From Pseudomonas sp. ERMR1:02 (GTDB taxonomy: Bacteria; Pseudomonadota; Gammaproteobacteria; Pseudomonadales; Pseudomonadaceae), in the NCBI RefSeq assembly GCF_002277815.1, contig NZ_NKJI01000009.1, positions 62,001-126,000 on the forward strand: 64,000 bases of DNA, written 5' to 3'. The stretch's first letter is position 1, and the number at the start of each line of letters is the position of its first letter. The notes beneath the pieces were generated by a model, which did not search any database, had not been told where the DNA came from, and was given only the letters and a program-made list of their open reading frames with translations. Positions 31,533-43,246 of the stretch are shown here, piece after piece. Made by a program: the position numbers and the translations under genes.

Positions 31533-33680
31533 ATGATTTACGAAGGTAAAGCCATCACGGTTAAGGCTCTTGAAAGTGGCATCGTCGAACTGAAGTTCGA
31601 CCTCAAGGGTGAGTCCGTCAACAAGTTCAACCGTCTAACCCTGAACGAACTGCGTCAGGCCGTAGACACTATCAAGGCAGATACTTCGATCAAGGGTGTG
31701 ATCGTCAGCAGTGGCAAGGACGTGTTCATCGTCGGCGCCGACATCACCGAATTTGTCGACAACTTCAAGCTGCCGGATGCAGAGCTTGTTGCTGGCAACC
31801 TGGAAGCCAACAAGATTTTTAGCGATTTCGAAGACCTCAACGTCCCAACCGTCGCCGCGATCAATGGCATCGCGTTGGGTGGCGGTCTGGAAATGTGCCT
31901 GGCAGCGGACTACCGCGTCATGTCCACCAAGGCCAAGATCGGTCTGCCGGAAGTCAAGCTGGGCATCTACCCGGGCTTCGGCGGTACCGTGCGTCTGCCA
32001 CGCCTGATTGGTGCCGACAACGCCATCGAGTGGATTGCCGCCGGCAAGGAAAACCGTCCTGAAGACGCGCTGAAAGTCGGCGCCGTCGATGCCGTGGTTG
32101 CTCCTGAGAAGCTGCAAGAGGCTGCACTGGAACTGATCAAACGCGCCATTTCCGGCGAGTTCGATTACAAGGCCAAGCGTCAGCCGAAGCTGGAAAAGCT
32201 GAAGCTGAACGCCATCGAACAAATGATGGCTTTCGAAACCGCCAAAGGTTTCGTGGCCGGCCAGGCTGGCCCGAACTACCCGGCCCCGGTCGAAGCGATC
32301 AAGACCATTCAGAAAGCCGCGAACTTCGGTCGTGACAAGGCGCTGGAAGTCGAAGCTGCCGGTTTCGTCAAACTGGCCAAGACCTCTGCCGCGCAGAGCT
32401 TGATCGGTCTGTTCCTGAACGATCAGGAGCTGAAGAAAAAGGCCAAGGCCTACGACGAAATCGCCAAGGACGTAAAGCAGGCCGCGGTACTGGGCGCCGG
32501 CATCATGGGTGGTGGTATCGCCTATCAGTCGGCCTCCAAAGGCACGCCGATCCTGATGAAGGACATCAACGAGCACGGTATCGAGCAGGGTCTGGCCGAA
32601 GCCGCCAAACTGCTGGTTGGCCGCGTTGATAAAGGCCGTATGACCGCCGCTAAAATGGCAGAAGTGCTCAACGGCATTCGTCCGACCCTGTCCTACGGTG
32701 ATTTCGGTCACGTAGACCTGGTGGTTGAAGCGGTCGTCGAGAACCCGAAGGTCAAGCAAGCTGTTCTGGCCGAAGTCGAAGACCAGGTCAAAGAGGGCAC
32801 CATCCTCGCCTCGAACACCTCGACCATTTCCATCAGCCTGTTGGCCAAAGCCCTCAAGCGTCCGGAAAATTTCGTCGGCATGCACTTCTTCAACCCGGTG
32901 CACATGATGCCGCTGGTGGAAGTGATCCGTGGCGAGAAGTCCAGCGAGCTGGCAGTTGCCACTACCGTCGCCTACGCCAAGAAAATGGGCAAGAACCCGA
33001 TCGTGGTCAACGACTGCCCGGGCTTCCTGGTCAACCGCGTACTGTTCCCGTACTTCGGCGGTTTCGCCAAGCTGGTCAGCGCTGGTGTGGACTTCGTCCG
33101 TATCGACAAGGTCATGGAAAAATTTGGCTGGCCGATGGGCCCGGCGTACCTGATGGACGTGGTCGGCATCGACACCGGCCACCACGGTCGTGACGTGATG
33201 GCTGAAGGCTTCCCGGACCGTATGAAAGACGACCGTCGCTCGGCCGTTGATGTGCTCTACGAAGCCAAGCGCCTGGGTCAGAAGAACGGCAAGGGCTTCT
33301 ACGCCTACGAGACCGACAAGAAGGGCAAGCAGAAGAAAGTCGCCGATCCATCGGTACTGGAAGTGCTCAAGCCAATCGTGTTTGAACAGCGCGAAGTCAC
33401 TGACGAGGACATCATCAACTGGATGATGATCCCGCTGTGCCTGGAAACCGTGCGTTGCCTGGAAGACGGCATTGTCGAAACCGCTGCCGAAGCCGACATG
33501 GGTCTGGTCTACGGTATTGGTTTCCCTCCATTCCGTGGCGGTGCGCTGCGCTACATCGACTCGATCGGTGTTGCAGAGTTCGTTGCCCTGGCTGACCAGT
33601 ACGCTGATTTGGGCGCGCTGTACCACCCGACCGCGAAGCTGCGCGAAATGGCCAAAAACGGCCAGAGCTTCTTCGGTTAA
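31533..33680 (+). CDS. fadB: Fatty acid oxidation complex subunit alpha FadB
   Basis: Multifunctional beta-oxidation enzyme: enoyl-CoA hydratase/isomerase plus 3-hydroxyacyl-CoA dehydrogenase. 715 residues. The crotonase half shows [15 protein letters not shown] and [20 protein letters not shown]; the dehydrogenase half starts about residue 315 with [18 protein letters not shown] and contains the catalytic [22 protein letters not shown] precedes the ATG. fadA follows after 28 bases, so fadBA is one operon. Confidence 0.97.
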   Translation: MIYEGKAITVKALESGIVELKFDLKGESVNKFNRLTLNELRQAVDTIKADTSIKGVIVSSGKDVFIVGADITEFVDNFKLPDAELVAGNLEANKIFSDFEDLNVPTVAAINGIALGGGLEMCLAADYRVMSTKAKIGLPEVKLGIYPGFGGTVRLPRLIGADNAIEWIAAGKENRPEDALKVGAVDAVVAPEKLQEAALELIKRAISGEFDYKAKRQPKLEKLKLNAIEQMMAFETAKGFVAGQAGPNYPAPVEAIKTIQKAANFGRDKALEVEAAGFVKLAKTSAAQSLIGLFLNDQELKKKAKAYDEIAKDVKQAAVLGAGIMGGGIAYQSASKGTPILMKDINEHGIEQGLAEAAKLLVGRVDKGRMTAAKMAEVLNGIRPTLSYGDFGHVDLVVEAVVENPKVKQAVLAEVEDQVKEGTILASNTSTISISLLAKALKRPENFVGMHFFNPVHMMPLVEVIRGEKSSELAVATTVAYAKKMGKNPIVVNDCPGFLVNRVLFPYFGGFAKLVSAGVDFVRIDKVMEKFGWPMGPAYLMDVVGIDTGHHGRDVMAEGFPDRMKDDRRSAVDVLYEAKRLGQKNGKGFYAYETDKKGKQKKVADPSVLEVLKPIVFEQREVTDEDIINWMMIPLCLETVRCLEDGIVETAAEADMGLVYGIGFPPFRGGALRYIDSIGVAEFVALADQYADLGALYHPTAKLREMAKNGQSFFG

Positions 33681-33693
33681 GCGCCCCAACTAG

Positions 33694-34884
<1,191 letters not shown>

Positions 34885-34901
34885 GCGTTTCGTCGACGAA
34901 A

Positions 34902-34932
34902 GCCGGGGCCAAGTGCCCCGGTTTTTGTTTTT
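34902..34932 (+). terminator. Terminator of fadBA
   Basis: CCGGGGC and GCCCCGG arms with a short loop, then GTTTTTGTTTTT. Confidence 0.85.
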
Positions 34933-34983
34933 CCGGATTTATTTTTATTTTTATTTTGAAAAAATTTGAGTGAGGGCCAAAGC

Positions 34984-35220
34984 ATGCCGATACCACCTGG
35001 GCTCTACCAACATTACAAAGGTCCGCAGTACCGTGTGTTCAGTATTGCGCGGCATTCGGAAACCGAGGAAGAAATGGTCTTCTACCAAGCCCTGTATGGC
35101 GATTACGGCTTTTGGGTACGTCCCTTGAGCATGTTCCTGGAGTCGGTCGAGGTTGACGGCGAACAGGTGCCACGCTTCGCTTTGGTGCAAGCCGAAGAAA
35201 GCCTTTTTACCAAGCCATAA
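34984..35220 (+). CDS. DUF1653 family protein
   Basis: 78-residue cytoplasmic protein with the DUF1653 signature: GLYQHYKGPQYRVFSIARHS, then EEEMVFYQALYG and FWVRPLSMFLE. Function unknown; the fold may be a small beta barrel. GAGGG lies nine bases before the ATG; a TTG six codons earlier is open but less likely. Lies between fadBA and topA, as in P. aeruginosa (PA3012, from memory). Confidence 0.85.
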   Translation: MPIPPGLYQHYKGPQYRVFSIARHSETEEEMVFYQALYGDYGFWVRPLSMFLESVEVDGEQVPRFALVQAEESLFTKP

Positions 35221-35334
35221 GCTGAGTGCGCGCAAAACCCTGCGCTTGACCTCACCTTGTAGCCACTATATATAGCGGTGCCGCGTCAGGCGCCAATCGC
35301 CTTTCACTTCTAGAATTCAGGAATTTTCTGATCC

Positions 35335-37961
35335 ATGGGCAAATCGCTGGTCATTGTGGAATCCCCGGCTAAGGCCAAGACCATCAACAAGTATTTGGGC
35401 AACGAATACGTGGTGAAGTCGAGTATCGGCCATATCCGAGACCTGCCCACCAGCGGTTCGGCTAGCGCCAGCAAAGAGCCAGCCGCCAAGCGCGGCAAGG
35501 CTGCTGCGGGCGAAGCGCCGGCACTGTCGCCCAAAGAAAAGGCGCGCAAGCAGCTGGTCGCTCGCATGGGAGTCGATCCCGATCATGGCTGGAAAGCCAA
35601 GTACGAGATCCTTCCGGGCAAGGAAAAGGTCATCGAAGAGCTGCGCCGGCTCGCCAAAGATGCTGACACCATCTATCTCGCAACCGACTTGGATCGCGAG
35701 GGGGAAGCCATTGCCTGGCACCTGCGCGAAGCCATTGGTGGTGACGACAGCCGCTACAAGCGAGTGGTGTTCAACGAAATCACCAAGAAGGCGATTCAGG
35801 AAGCCTTCTCCCGGCCAGGCGAGCTGGATATCGATCGTGTCAACGCCCAGCAGGCGCGTCGTTTCCTCGACCGCGTGGTGGGTTACATGGTTTCGCCGCT
35901 GTTGTGGGCCAAGATCGCCCGTGGCCTGTCCGCCGGCCGCGTGCAGTCGGTTGCGGTGAAGCTGGTGGTCGAGCGTGAGCGTGAGATTCGCGCGTTCATC
36001 CCGGAAGAGTACTGGGAAATTCACGCCGACCTCGGCAGCGCCAAAGGCGCGACCGTGCGTTTCGACGTCGCTCGCGAGAAGGGCGAAGCATTCAAGCCGC
36101 TCAACGAAACCCAGGCCATGGCCGCGCTGGAGAAGCTCAAGGCTTCCAGCTACAGCATCGTCAAGCGTGAAGACAAACCGACCAGCAGCAAGCCGTCGGC
36201 ACCGTTCATCACTTCCACCCTGCAGCAGGCTGCGAGCAACCGCCTGGGCTTCGGTGTGAAGAAAACCATGATGATGGCCCAGCGTTTGTACGAAGCCGGC
36301 TACATCACTTATATGCGTACCGACTCCACCAACCTCTCGGCCGATGCCGTGGCGATGGCGCGTACCTATATTGAAGGCGAGTTCGGCAAGAAGTACCTGC
36401 CGGAAACCCGAACGTCTACAGCAGCAAGGAAGGCGCACAAGAGGCTCACGAAGCGATTCGTCCGTCCGACGCCAACACCGAGCCGAGCAAGCTGTCGGGC
36501 ATGGAGCGTGATGCAGAGCGGCTCTACGAGCTGATCTGGCGCCAGTTCCTCGCTTGCCAGATGCTGCCGGCGCAATACCTGTCGACCACGGTCACCGTAG
36601 GTGCTGGCGACTTCGAGTTGCGCGCCAAGGGCCGTATCCTCAAGTTCGACGGTTACACCCGCGTCATGCCGCAGATCGCCAAGCCGGGCGATGACGATGT
36701 ACTGCCGGACATGGCCCAGGGCGACGCGATGAAGCTGATCAAGCTTGATCCGACCCAGCACTTCACCAAGCCACCGGCGCGTTACTCGGAAGCCAGCCTG
36801 GTTAAAGAAATGGAAAAACGCGGCATCGGTCGTCCTTCGACCTACGCGGCGATCATTTCGACCATTCAGGATCGCGGCTATGTGGCGCTGCACAACCGTC
36901 GTTTCTATTCGGAAAAGATGGGCGACATCGTCACCGAGCGTCTGGCCGAAAGCTTCTCCAATCTCATGGACTACGGCTTCACCGCCGGCATGGAAGAGCA
37001 TCTCGATGACGTGGCCCAGGGCGAGCGCGACTGGAAAAACGTGCTCGACGAGTTCTACGGCGACTTCAAGAAGAAGCTCGAGGTGGCGGAGAGCCCGGAT
37101 AACGGCATGCGTGCCAACCAGCCGGTGATGACCGATATTCCGTGCCAGACCTGTGGCCGTCCGATGCAGATTCGTACCGCGTCGACCGGCGTGTTCCTCG
37201 GCTGCTCGGGCTACAGCCTGCCTCCGAAAGAACGCTGCAAGGCTACCGTCAACCTGGTGCCGGGCGATGAGATCGCTGCGGACGACGAGGGTGAGTCGGA
37301 ATCGCTGGTACTGCGTGGCAAGCATCGCTGCCCGATCTGCAGTACGGCGATGGACGCCTACCTGCTCGACGAGAAGCGCAAGCTGCACATCTGCGGTAAC
37401 AACCCGGATTGCGACGGCTATGAAATCGAAGAGGGTGTCTATCGCATCAAGGGCTATGAAGGTCCAAGCCTGGAATGCGACAAGTGCGGCAGCGAGATGC
37501 AGCTCAAGACTGGCCGTTTCGGCAAGTTCTTCGGATGCACTAACGCGACCTGCAAGAACACCCGCAAACTGCTGAAGAGCGGTGACGCGGCGCCGCCGAA
37601 GATGGACCCGGTGAAGATGCCTGAGCTGAAATGCGAAAAGGTCAACGACACTTATATCCTGCGCGACGGTGCTTCCGGCCTGTTCCTGGCGGCCAGCCAG
37701 TTCCCGAAAAACCGCGAGACCCGCGCTCCGCTGGTCATGGAAATCATCCCGCACAAGGATGAGATCGATCCGAAGTACCACTTCCTTTGTGAAGCTCCGA
37801 AGAAAGATCCGGACGGCCTCCCTGCCGTGATCCGCTACAGCCGCAAGACCAAAGAGCAATACGTGCAGACAGAAGTCGACGGTAAGCCGACTGGCTGGAA
37901 AGCGTATTACGACGGCGGCAAGTGGACTGTTGAGGACAAGCGGCCCGCCGCGAAGTCTTAA
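35335..37961 (+). pseudogene. topA: DNA topoisomerase I TopA, frameshifted
   Basis: Type IA topoisomerase relaxing negative supercoils. The first frame (399 codons) has TOPRIM ([36 protein letters not shown]) and the active-site tyrosine segment [13 protein letters not shown]. The second frame resumes at [17 protein letters not shown] and carries three C-terminal zinc-type modules ([26 protein letters not shown]). One base is missing at AAA 36404-36406 (expected [18 protein letters not shown]). Restored length is about 875 residues. topA is essential or nearly so, so the break is almost surely a sequencing error. Confidence 0.95.
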
Positions 37962-37976
37962 CAGGCGCTGAACAGA

Positions 37977-38018
37977 AAAGGCCGCATGAGAACCCTCGGG
38001 TTTTCATGCGGCCTTTTT
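37977..38018 (+). terminator. Terminator of topA
   Basis: AAAGGCCGCATGA and TCATGCGGCCTTT arms around a GC-rich loop with its own small hairpin (AACCCTCGGGTT), then T tract. Confidence 0.85.
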
Positions 38019-38041
38019 GTTATTCATGTCTGATACGCCCT

Positions 38042-38142
38042 CTGTAGGAGCGAGCCTGCTCGCGAAAAACCCAGGGGCGCCGCGGGGCATCTGGCTTTAC
38101 GCATTATCGTTCACGACCATCGCGAGCATGCTCGCTCCTACA
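38042..38142. repeat. REPIN-like inverted repeat
   Basis: CTGTAGGAGCGAGCCTGCTC and complementary right arm ending CTCGCTCCTACA. Confidence 0.85.
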
Positions 38143-38241
38143 AGGGGTAGATAGTGGTGAAAGCCGCTTGCGGTCGGCTTGGGTGATCCACGACACTGTC
38201 TGACCTGTGTGAAGCATCATTTCGTTGTGGAGGCTGCCGTC

Positions 38242-38766
38242 ATGGCCCACGAACTCTATACCCGTACCAACCAGAAGATTTATTTCGCCGGCCTGTCGCT
38301 GGAAGCACTCGCCAGGGCCGAAGAGGGCCGGGCGATGAATTCCCTGGCGCTGATTCAGGCTGGCCGCGAATCGGCATTGTTCCACCTGTACGGGGCGTTG
38401 CTGGGGCTGTGTCATGAAATCGCCGGTTTCTATCGTTTGCCCCAGGCTAATGCGTCCCGGGCAGAATTGCTGCTGACTCGGGAAGTGCTGGAAAGCATCG
38501 CCATTCCTGAAATGGCCGAGATGGTCGAACTGGCCAACAATCCGGAAACCTGGCTGGCCAAGCTGCTGGCGGCTCATGCCGCGCTGTTTCAGCCGCCACG
38601 GGCTCCGCACAAACCAAAGGGCGACGTGACGCAGCCGCTGATCCTGGCAGTAAACCTGGATGAAGAGGACGCGCCTCAGGAACTGAGTCGTGAGGAGCTG
38701 GAGAGTTGGCGTCAGAACCTCAAAAGCCTTGCGATTCGTTTTCGCGAAGGATTGAACGAGTGTTAA
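38242..38766 (+). CDS. Conserved protein, DUF6586-like
   Basis: 174 residues, mainly helical: MAHELYTRTNQKIYFAGLSL, a segment ALIQAGRESALFHLYGALLG that resembles a HEPN-like helix pair, and an acidic C-terminal linker before ELSREELESWRQNLK. GTGGAGG lies eight bases upstream of the ATG. Function unknown. Same slot as P. aeruginosa PA3010, between topA and the lexA region (recalled order). Confidence 0.8.
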   Translation: MAHELYTRTNQKIYFAGLSLEALARAEEGRAMNSLALIQAGRESALFHLYGALLGLCHEIAGFYRLPQANASRAELLLTREVLESIAIPEMAEMVELANNPETWLAKLLAAHAALFQPPRAPHKPKGDVTQPLILAVNLDEEDAPQELSREELESWRQNLKSLAIRFREGLNEC

Positions 38767-38920
38767 AGGACTGAGTGTTTTGACGGACTACATGGAAGGC
38801 TGTCGGTTCAGGGAAGAGCGTTGTCAGATATTTCTCTTCGTGATGGCATCTGGTCAAGATCTCGAGCGAAGCATGGCTGATGCCTATATAATCGCTGCCT
38901 TTCGTGGAGAACAAACCTTT

Positions 38921-39154
38921 ATGCCAACGTCCTTTCTAGAAATTGTCGAGTTGCCAGACGGCCGTATCGAGCTGCGCAGGGCTGAGGACGAAGGTTCTCT
39001 GGTTACTTTGGATTTCTCCGAGGACGCCAAAGCATTCTTGCAAGGCCAGCACGTAGAAGTCGCCAAAGCGATGTTGAGCGTCGGTGTTCAGATGGCCGGA
39101 CGTCTGGTTGAGGGTGAGTTCGACAAGGAAGAGGGGTCGCGGGTTCTTCATTGA
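38921..39154 (+). CDS. Small conserved protein of unknown function
   Basis: 77 residues, acidic: PTSFLEIVELPDGRIELRRA looks like two beta strands, followed by helices (LDFSEDAKAFLQG, AKAMLSVGVQMAGRLVEG). GTGGAGA lies 11 bases before the ATG. A TATAAT -10 candidate at 38886-38891 would give it its own short leader. Corresponds in position to P. aeruginosa PA3009 (recalled). The longer open frame upstream crosses that promoter and is not used. Confidence 0.78.
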   Translation: MPTSFLEIVELPDGRIELRRAEDEGSLVTLDFSEDAKAFLQGQHVEVAKAMLSVGVQMAGRLVEGEFDKEEGSRVLH

Positions 39155-39247
39155 TACCCGTCCGTCTATCTTTACGAATACCTCTGGAAATCGGCTTCTC
39201 ATCCTTCGAGAAGCCCCGCGCTGTTCAGCGTGCGCCGTACTTGCCAG

Positions 39248-39724
39248 TTAACCCAATCGAATATTCAAGCTTTGAGCGTTCCCGGCCCGGGCGGCGCTGA
39301 TTAACTGTTGCCGCGAAGTTGTGCTCAGCGGTTTGAGCCAGCTGACGACCGTATGACTGCGACCAAGACGAAGGGCTTCGCAGGTCAGTTGCTGGGCGCT
39401 CTGGGTTCCGCGAGGTTGCAGTAGCAAGATGCGTTCGCGATTGAGGCCGGCGTCCCTCAACCAGGCCTGAGTCAGGCTCGCGGGAGGGGCGATCAACGTC
39501 AGCCAGCGCGCATCCTGATCCTCGCTCAGCTCCCTGAGGATTGGAGCCAGAAGGTTCAGGCAGTTCCCGGCCGCACCACGCAGAGACAATTCGCTGAAGA
39601 CTTCGGGTTCGGCGCTCCAGGGCGACTCGACCACTTCTTTCAGGATCGGCGCCAGTGGCGGCGCCAGGAATGCCTCGAACAGCAATGGCAATTGGGCTTG
39701 CTGTGATGTGTGTGGGAACTGCAT
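39248..39724 (-). CDS. sulA: SOS cell-division inhibitor SulA
   Basis: FtsZ inhibitor induced by DNA damage. 158 residues; the central region WLTLIAPPASLTQAWLRDAG and the segment RILLLQPRGTQSAQQLTCEAL match the RecA-like SulA fold. AAAGGAGG lies seven bases before the ATG. It starts 10 bases after the lexA stop, so it is the second gene of a lexA-sulA operon and shares the two SOS boxes there. Confidence 0.9.
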   Translation of the reverse strand: MQFPHTSQQAQLPLLFEAFLAPPLAPILKEVVESPWSAEPEVFSELSLRGAAGNCLNLLAPILRELSEDQDARWLTLIAPPASLTQAWLRDAGLNRERILLLQPRGTQSAQQLTCEALRLGRSHTVVSWLKPLSTTSRQQLISAARAGNAQSLNIRLG

Positions 39725-39734
39725 AAAGCCTCCT

Positions 39735-40343
39735 TTAGCGGCGAATAACGCCGACACTCAAGCCTTCGATCACCAGTTCCTGATCTTTAAGGTTCACTTC
39801 GATAGGGGCAAATTCGGGGTTTTCGGCCAACAGCCAGACCTTGCTGCCGTCACGCTTGAAGCGTTTGACGGTCACTTCGTCGCCGATCCGTGCAACCACG
39901 ATTTGGCCATTGCGGGCCTCACGGGTGGTATGGACTGCAAGCAGGTCGCCGTCGAAAATACCCACGTCCTTCATGCTCATGCCATGCACTCGCAGGAGGT
40001 AGTCTGCGCGCGGATGAAAGAAGGAAGGATTGATGTTGCAGGACTCTTCGACGTGTTGCTGGGCGAGGATCGGTGCGCCGGCCGCTACTCGGCCAATGAT
40101 GGGCAGGGTCGAATCATCGGTCTTGGTCTCGAAGCCGGGAATGCGGATCCCGCGGGACGCACCAGGAGTCATTTCGATCGCGCCCTTGCGGGCCAGTGCC
40201 TTAAGGTGTTCTTCCGCCGCGTTGGGCGATTTGAAACCCAGTTCCTGAGCGATTTCCGCGCGGGTCGGCGGGTAGCCGTTGTCTTCCAGGCAGCGTTTGA
40301 TGAAGGCCAGAATCTCGGCTTGGCGTGGCGTCAGCTTTAGCAT
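39735..40343 (-). CDS. lexA: LexA repressor
   Basis: SOS repressor and self-cleaving protease, 202 residues. N-terminal winged helix ([40 protein letters not shown]); cleavage site Ala88-Gly89 in GRVAAGAPI; catalytic Ser123 (VHGMSM) and Lys160 (EVTVKRF). These sit four residues beyond E. coli numbering. Operon with sulA; autoregulated through the tandem boxes directly upstream. Confidence 0.98.
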   Translation of the reverse strand: MLKLTPRQAEILAFIKRCLEDNGYPPTRAEIAQELGFKSPNAAEEHLKALARKGAIEMTPGASRGIRIPGFETKTDDSTLPIIGRVAAGAPILAQQHVEESCNINPSFFHPRADYLLRVHGMSMKDVGIFDGDLLAVHTTREARNGQIVVARIGDEVTVKRFKRDGSKVWLLAENPEFAPIEVNLKDQELVIEGLSVGVIRR

Positions 40344-40353
40344 ATTGATCGCT

Positions 40354-40369
40354 CTGTTTTTTTATACAG
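40354..40369. promoter_or_regulatory. LexA (SOS) box 1 upstream of lexA
   Basis: CTGTTTTTTTATACAG: CTG-N10-CAG with the AT-rich core expected for gamma-proteobacterial LexA boxes. Its near edge is 10 bases from the lexA start. Confidence 0.85.
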
Positions 40370-40372
40370 TGA

Positions 40373-40388
40373 CTGGGATTATATACAG
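40373..40388. promoter_or_regulatory. LexA (SOS) box 2 upstream of lexA
   Basis: On the minus strand CTGTATATAATCCCAG: CTG-N10-CAG, closest to the CTGTATATA consensus. Separated by three bases from box 1, giving a 19-base centre-to-centre spacing, about two helical turns. Confidence 0.88.
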
Positions 40389-40513
40389 TAGAGCGGTCTT
40401 GGCAATGCCCGTTTTTTTGCCCGCCGCCGGACGGTCGAACAGCCTTCTTATTGAAGCTTTGCGGTTGTATGGTTAAATGTCTGACCGACCATTCCCGAAA
40501 CGAACTGCCAGAC

Positions 40514-40542
40514 TTGACAACGCACAGGCTGAAACGTATGTT
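40514..40542 (+). promoter_or_regulatory. psrA promoter (-35 TTGACA, -10 TATGTT)
   Basis: TTGACA at 40514-40519 and TATGTT at 40537-40542 with a 17-base spacer, a good sigma-70 type promoter. The -10 lies inside the first PsrA-type palindrome, which would make autorepression direct. Confidence 0.7.
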
Positions 40543-40557
40543 TCAAACAAGTGTTTG
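40531..40557. promoter_or_regulatory. Two abutting PsrA-type operators
   Basis: GAAAC-GTAT-GTTTC (40531-40544) and CAAAC-AAGT-GTTTG (40544-40557), sharing one base. Both fit the known PsrA motif G/C-AAAC-N2-4-GTTTG/C. They overlap the psrA -10 and start region. Confidence 0.8.
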
Positions 40558-40572
40558 TCAGGCGGAGTAGTC

Positions 40573-41280
40573 ATGGCCCAGTCGGAAACCGTTGAACGCA
40601 TACTCGATGCTGCCGAGCAATTGTTCGCGGAAAAAGGTTTTGCTGAAACCTCGTTGCGCCTGATCACCAGCAAGGCCGGTGTCAATCTTGCTGCGGTGAA
40701 CTACCATTTCGGATCGAAAAAGGCGCTGATTCAAGCTGTCTTTTCGCGTTTTCTCGGGCCGTTCTGCATCAGTCTCGATAAAGAGCTGGAGCGGCGCCAG
40801 GCCAAGCCTGAAATCAAGCCCACCCTCGAAGAACTACTGGAAATCCTGGTCGAACAGGCCCTGGTGGTGCAGCCGCGCAGCGGCAACGATCTGTCTATCT
40901 TCATGCGTTTGCTGGGCCTGGCCTTCAGTCAGAGCCAGGGGCATTTGCGTCGTTATCTGGAAGACATGTACGGTAAGGTGTTTCGCCGCTACATGATGCT
41001 GGTCAACGAGGCCGCGCCGCGCATTCCGCCTATCGAATTGTTCTGGCGCGTGCACTTCATGCTCGGTGCGGCCGCGTTCAGCATGTCCGGCATCAAGGCG
41101 CTGCGTGCGATTGCCGAAACCGACTTCGGGGTGAACACCTCCATCGAGCAAGTCATGCGTCTGATGGTGCCGTTCCTCGCGGCCGGCATGCGTGCCGAAT
41201 CCGGCGTCACTGACACGGCCATGGCCACCGCGCAACTGCGTCCGCGTAGTAAATCGACACCGGTTGCCGCCAAGGTTTGA
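40573..41280 (+). CDS. psrA: TetR-family fatty-acid-responsive regulator PsrA
   Basis: Represses beta-oxidation genes and itself and activates rpoS in pseudomonads; released by long-chain fatty acids. 235 residues: TetR helix-turn-helix (ILDAAEQLFAEKGFAETSLR, ITSKAGVNLAAVNYHFGSKK), then a ligand domain (LSIFMRLLGLAFSQSQGHLR, FWRVHFMLGAAAFSMSG). GGCGGAG lies eight bases before the ATG. Divergent from lexA, upstream of nagZ. The longer open frame would read through the operators and is rejected. Confidence 0.93.
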   Translation: MAQSETVERILDAAEQLFAEKGFAETSLRLITSKAGVNLAAVNYHFGSKKALIQAVFSRFLGPFCISLDKELERRQAKPEIKPTLEELLEILVEQALVVQPRSGNDLSIFMRLLGLAFSQSQGHLRRYLEDMYGKVFRRYMMLVNEAAPRIPPIELFWRVHFMLGAAAFSMSGIKALRAIAETDFGVNTSIEQVMRLMVPFLAAGMRAESGVTDTAMATAQLRPRSKSTPVAAKV

Positions 41281-41328
41281 CCGCACACGGGTGGGCGCGG
41301 CAGCTGACATCCGCTAAGCTAGCCGCCC

Positions 41329-41442
41329 ATGCCGACTCTCGTTCTGAACCTGCACCCCATTGATATCGCCGTCCTGCCGGGCATTGCCCTCGGCGGCGAA
41401 TTCGTGTGGGCCGCGTTTATCGATATCAAGGAATCTCTATGA
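41329..41442 (+). CDS. Possible 37-residue leader ORF overlapping nagZ
   Basis: ATG CCG ACT to a TGA that overlaps the nagZ ATG as ATGA. The product (MPTLVLNLHPIDIAVLPGIA, then LGGEFVWAAFIDIKESL) is hydrophobic with few charges. No strong ribosome site is visible upstream. It could couple translation to nagZ or be chance. No family recognised. Confidence 0.3.
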   Translation: MPTLVLNLHPIDIAVLPGIALGGEFVWAAFIDIKESL

Positions 41443-42449
41443 CTGCTGGCCTGCAAGGCTCGTTGATGGTGGACGTCGCCGGTACCTGGCTGACGGCTGA
41501 AGATCGCCAATTGTTGCGTCAACCTGAAGTGGGCGGTCTGATTATTTTCGCCCGTAACATCGAACACCCGCGTCAGGTTCGTGAGTTGAGTGCGGCGATC
41601 CGCGCCATTCGTCCCGATCTGCTGTTGGCGGTGGATCAGGAAGGCGGGCGGGTTCAGCGCCTGCGTCAGGGCTTCGTGCGGCTGCCCGCCATGCGTGCCA
41701 TTGCCGACAACACGAATGCCGAATATCTAGCCGAGCAATGTGGCTGGATCATGGCCACCGAAGTGCTTGCCGTCGGTCTCGATCTGAGTTTCGCCCCGGT
41801 CCTGGACCTTGATTACCAGCGCAGCGCTGTAGTCGGCAGCCGTTCGTTCGAAGGCCATCCGGAGCGTGCCGCGCTGCTGGCTGGGGCATTCATCCGCGGC
41901 ATGAACAGCGCAGGCATGGCCGCCACCGGCAAGCATTTTCCCGGCCATGGCTGGGCCGAGGCGGATTCGCATGTGGCGATCCCGAACGACGAGCGTAGCC
42001 TCGACGAAATCCGTGCCAACGATCTGGTGCCATTCGCCAGGTTGAGCAAGCAACTGGCCGCCGTCATGCCGGCTCACGTTATTTATCCGCAAGTCGATTC
42101 CCAACCCGCCGGTTTTTCCCGTCGCTGGTTGCAGGACATCCTGCGTGGCGAACTGCAATTCGACGGTGTGATTTTCAGCGACGACCTGTCCATGGCAGGC
42201 GCTCACGTGGTGGGCGATGCCGCCAGCCGCATTGAAGCGGCACTGACCGCCGGTTGCGACATGGGGCTGGTGTGCAACGATCGTGCGGCCGCCGAACTGG
42301 CTCTGAGCGCCGCGCAACGCCTGAAGGTCAAGCCATCTGAACGTATCGCGCGGATGCGCGGTCAGTCGTTTGCAAACACCGAATACCGTCAAGATCCGCG
42401 CTGGCTGGTAGCCGTCGGCGCGCTCAAAGAAGCTCAATTGATTGATTAA
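41439..42449 (+). CDS. nagZ: Beta-N-acetylglucosaminidase NagZ
   Basis: Cytoplasmic GH3 enzyme of peptidoglycan recycling; releases GlcNAc from GlcNAc-anhydroMurNAc peptides and so feeds the AmpR inducer pool. 336 residues: SLMVDVAGTWLTAEDRQLL, LLLAVDQEGGRVQRL, the catalytic His/Asp loop KHFPGHGWAEADSHVA, and the nucleophile region VIFSDDLSMAGAHV. AAGGA lies eight bases upstream of the ATG. mtnP follows after 12 bases. Confidence 0.96.
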   Translation: MTAGLQGSLMVDVAGTWLTAEDRQLLRQPEVGGLIIFARNIEHPRQVRELSAAIRAIRPDLLLAVDQEGGRVQRLRQGFVRLPAMRAIADNTNAEYLAEQCGWIMATEVLAVGLDLSFAPVLDLDYQRSAVVGSRSFEGHPERAALLAGAFIRGMNSAGMAATGKHFPGHGWAEADSHVAIPNDERSLDEIRANDLVPFARLSKQLAAVMPAHVIYPQVDSQPAGFSRRWLQDILRGELQFDGVIFSDDLSMAGAHVVGDAASRIEAALTAGCDMGLVCNDRAAAELALSAAQRLKVKPSERIARMRGQSFANTEYRQDPRWLVAVGALKEAQLID

Positions 42450-43199
<750 letters not shown>

Positions 43200-43246
43200 G
43201 CCTTGGTAGCGCCAAAACTCCAATCATTTCCAGAAGCCTAGATTTA

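Noticed and set aside
31635-33689. Minus-strand open frame of 684 codons
   Set aside because: Antisense shadow of fadB; its frame follows the third-position GC bias of fadB.
38780-38920. N-terminal extension of the small gene at 38921
   Set aside because: The extension crosses a TATAAT promoter candidate, and a good ribosome site precedes the downstream ATG.
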